From the NCBI GenBank assembly GCA_903921835.1, contig CAIXRL010000004.1:1-6767 (forward strand): a stretch of 6,767 nt of DNA. Direction: 5' to 3'. This document shows positions 5,797-6,767 of the stretch, one piece after another. A program made the translations under genes and the position numbers. How positions within the stretch are numbered: the first letter of the stretch is position 1; every line of letters starts with the position of its first letter. The notes beneath the pieces are model-generated. The model searched no databases, had not been told where the DNA came from, and was given only the letters and a program-made list of their open reading frames with translations. Origin of the DNA: Candidatus Eiseniibacteriota bacterium. GTDB taxonomy: Bacteria; Eisenbacteria; RBG-16-71-46.

Positions 5797-6508
5797 CGGC
5801 GCGCCCTCGGTCGTGCGCATCGCGTCGCTCGCCGGTCATGACGGCGAGATCGTGATCGCGGGGGAGGAGGCGCACTACCTCGCGCGCGTCGTGCGCGTGC
5901 GGGTCGGCGAACGCGTCACCGCCACCGACGGCCGGGGCGCACTCGCGACGCTCGAGGTGCTCGAGACCGGAGCGTCGGTCCGCGCACGCGTCCTCGACAG
6001 GGGGCGGCAGGAGCGCCCTGCCACACTCGAACTCTGGTGCGGCGCCCCCGAGGGCGACCGCGCCGACTGGCTGATCGAGAAGCTCGGCGAGCTGGGGGTC
6101 GCGGCGTTCGTGCCGGTGCAGTGCGAGCGCGTCCGCTGGGAGCGCGCCGGGGCGAAGCGCGAGCGCTGGGAGCGGCTCGCGACCGCGGCTCTGCGGCAAT
6201 CCCGGTCCGCGTGGCAGCTCGAGGTGCGGCCGCCTGTGGCGCTGGCGGATGCCGTGCGGGAACTGGCCGGGCCCGGGTCGCGCTGGGTCTGCCGGCCGGA
6301 CGGAGCGCCCTGGGCGGAGGCGCGCCACGGCGCGCTCCCCGGGCGCTTCGTGGCCGCGATCGGGCCCTCCAGCGGCTTCACCGATGGTGAACTCAAGTTG
6401 CTGGCGGACAGCGGGTTCGCGTCAGTCGCATTGGGCCGATCCCGGCTCAGGACCGAGACAGCAGCCATCACCATGGCAGCGCTCTGGGCGGCTGCCGATA
6501 ACGGCTGA
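5786..6508 (+). CDS. rsmE: 16S rRNA m3U1498 methyltransferase RsmE
   Basis: SPOUT-class methyltransferase that uses S-adenosylmethionine to methylate N3 of U1498 in 16S rRNA in the assembled small subunit. The product is 240 aa from TTG 5786, normal for the family. The N-terminal PUA-like RNA-binding domain spans about 10-75 (EEAHYLARVVRVRVGERVTA). The knotted catalytic domain follows, with DWLIEKLGELGVAAFVPVQC (94-113), RWERLATAALRQS (127-139) and the cofactor-binding LGRSRLRTETAA (216-227). The glycine motif that is usually GPEGG reads GPSSG (193-197), an unusual change close to the cofactor pocket, while the LRTETA motif is intact. GTG 5813 is an alternative start giving 231 aa and fits the usual N-terminus better. 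The 11-base overlap with dnaJ points to coupled translation. No prmA lies between dnaJ and rsmE, as it would in Firmicutes. Confidence 0.9.
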   Translation: MAADGAPSVVRIASLAGHDGEIVIAGEEAHYLARVVRVRVGERVTATDGRGALATLEVLETGASVRARVLDRGRQERPATLELWCGAPEGDRADWLIEKLGELGVAAFVPVQCERVRWERAGAKRERWERLATAALRQSRSAWQLEVRPPVALADAVRELAGPGSRWVCRPDGAPWAEARHGALPGRFVAAIGPSSGFTDGELKLLADSGFASVALGRSRLRTETAAITMAALWAAADNG

Positions 6509-6510
6509 GT

Positions 6511-6554
6511 CCGGGACTTGTCAGCCCGGTCACCAGCCGCGCTGGGCGCAGCGC
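6511..6554 (+). terminator. two hairpins after rsmE, possible weak terminator
   Basis: CCGGG (6511-6515) pairs with CCCGG (6525-6529) around nine bases, and GCGCTG (6539-6544) pairs with CAGCGC (6549-6554) around GGCG. The position, directly after rsmE and before a new promoter, suits a transcript end. The bases after the second hairpin (CCTTGACG) contain no real T tract, so an efficient factor-independent terminator is doubtful. Confidence 0.3.
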
Positions 6555-6556
6555 CC

Positions 6557-6585
6557 TTGACGCTTGCGGCATATGGACCTAAGCT
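6557..6585 (+). promoter_or_regulatory. sigma70-type promoter of rpsU
   Basis: TTGACG (6557-6562), a 17-base spacer, and TAAGCT (6580-6585). The -35 matches five of six consensus bases, the -10 only three, but the -35 sequence and spacing are identical to those of the hrcA promoter. Transcription would start near 6591-6593, leaving a 5' leader of about 100 bases. That leader contains the 10-bp palindrome CATCCGGATG (6613-6622), a possible operator or small hairpin, and a short hairpin CTCC/GGAG (6652-6655 with 6662-6665) ahead of the ribosome binding site. Confidence 0.55.
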
Positions 6586-6675
6586 GCCTCGCGCGATTTC
6601 CGATTTGCCACGCATCCGGATGTCCTTCCGCACGCCGCACTCTTTTCTTGACTCCTCTGCGGGAGAGTTCCGTCG

Positions 6676-6684
6676 AGAGGGGGG
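6676..6684 (+). promoter_or_regulatory. ribosome binding site of rpsU, supports the TTG start
   Basis: AGAGGGGGG ends 6 bases before TTG 6691. The codon directly after encodes Pro, giving the MPGI start usual for S21 in many bacteria, so the TTG is the true start. Confidence 0.75.
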
Positions 6685-6690
6685 AATTTA

Positions 6691-6767
6691 TTGCCAGGTA
6701 TCAGGGTGAAGGACGGTGAGTCCTTCGAGAGCGCCCTGCGTCGATTCAAGAAGAAGTGTGAGAAGGC
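6691..6767 (+). CDS. rpsU: 30S ribosomal protein S21, partial (3' end outside window)
   Basis: Small basic ribosomal protein that helps translation initiation near the 3' end of 16S rRNA. Only 25 complete codons are present: MPGIRVKDGE, then SFESALRRFKKKCEK. The motif GESFESALRRFKKKCEK is diagnostic of S21, which is usually 58-75 aa, so about 35-50 residues lie beyond the window. The start codon is TTG with a strong Shine-Dalgarno site. A promoter and a leader of about 100 bases lie upstream, so it probably forms its own transcription unit, in many bacteria continued by a yqeY-like gene and dnaG-rpoD (not visible here). It is too short for automatic gene calling in this window but is clear by eye. 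Confidence 0.93.
   Translation, partial: MPGIRVKDGESFESALRRFKKKCEK

Noticed and set aside
4546..5820. 424-codon minus-strand frame opposite dnaJ
   Set aside because: Mirror of DnaJ codons; its composition is dominated by Ala, Arg and His with no recognisable domain.
6634..6660. GCACTC near 6635 as half of a CIRCE element
   Set aside because: No matching GAGTGC arm follows at nine bases; the downstream bases read CTCCTCTGC.
6648..6676. TTGACT at 6648-6653 as a second rpsU promoter
   Set aside because: The bases 17 downstream (CGTCGA) are not a -10 element, and the start site would fall at or past the ribosome binding site.
1..6767. tRNA, rRNA, CRISPR array, insertion sequence, integrase or phage genes
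   Set aside because: I looked for T-loop motifs, regularly spaced repeats, transposase motifs and att-like repeats and saw none. All genes share the same high-GC style, with no sign of recent transfer.

Overview
The window is a very GC-rich piece of a bacterial chromosome. All convincing genes are on the + strand and all are housekeeping genes: signal peptidase I in two tandem copies, HemW, HrcA, GrpE, DnaJ, RsmE and the first 25 codons of ribosomal protein S21. High GC, G/C-ended codons, leaderless or weak ribosome binding sites, GTG and TTG starts, and the HrcA/RsmE/S21 combination suggest a high-GC, probably Gram-negative-type lineage outside the well-studied model phyla (Eisenbacteria- or Gemmatimonadota-like). 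That placement is a guess from style and gene order, not from a search.

Layout: bases 1-355 hold no recognisable protein gene, but contain several inverted repeats that could be a structured leader for the peptidase genes. Two signal peptidase I genes follow (356-991 and 1012-1662). They are about 81% identical by hand alignment, and both keep the Ser/Lys dyad. hemW (1680-2843) starts 17 bases after the second copy. A clear sigma70-type promoter, TTGACG-N17-TAAATT, spans the hemW stop codon and would start transcription at or next to the hrcA ATG (2876), so hrcA mRNA is probably leaderless. hrcA, grpE, dnaJ and rsmE then run in one direction with gaps of 96 and 2 bases and an 11-base overlap. 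A second promoter of the same build, TTGACG-N17-TAAGCT, lies in the rsmE-rpsU gap, about 105 bases upstream of a TTG-started rpsU.

Together the genes cover protein export (lipid-anchored signal cleavage by LepB), heme trafficking (HemW), heat-shock regulation and the DnaK co-chaperones (HrcA, GrpE, DnaJ), and ribosome maturation and function (RsmE, S21). The order hemW-hrcA-grpE-dnaJ-rsmE-rpsU is a trimmed version of the classical Firmicutes order hemW-hrcA-grpE-dnaK-dnaJ-prmA-rsmE-mtaB-rpsU. dnaK, prmA and mtaB are absent here, and two lepB genes sit where lepA lies in Bacillus.

I see no mobile element, CRISPR array, tRNA, rRNA or clearly new system. The points most worth a second look are the leaderless hrcA promoter with an inverted repeat over the start codon, the divergent HrcA recognition helix together with the lack of a canonical CIRCE element, the duplicated signal peptidases, the altered GPEGG motif in RsmE, and the folded region ahead of lepB.
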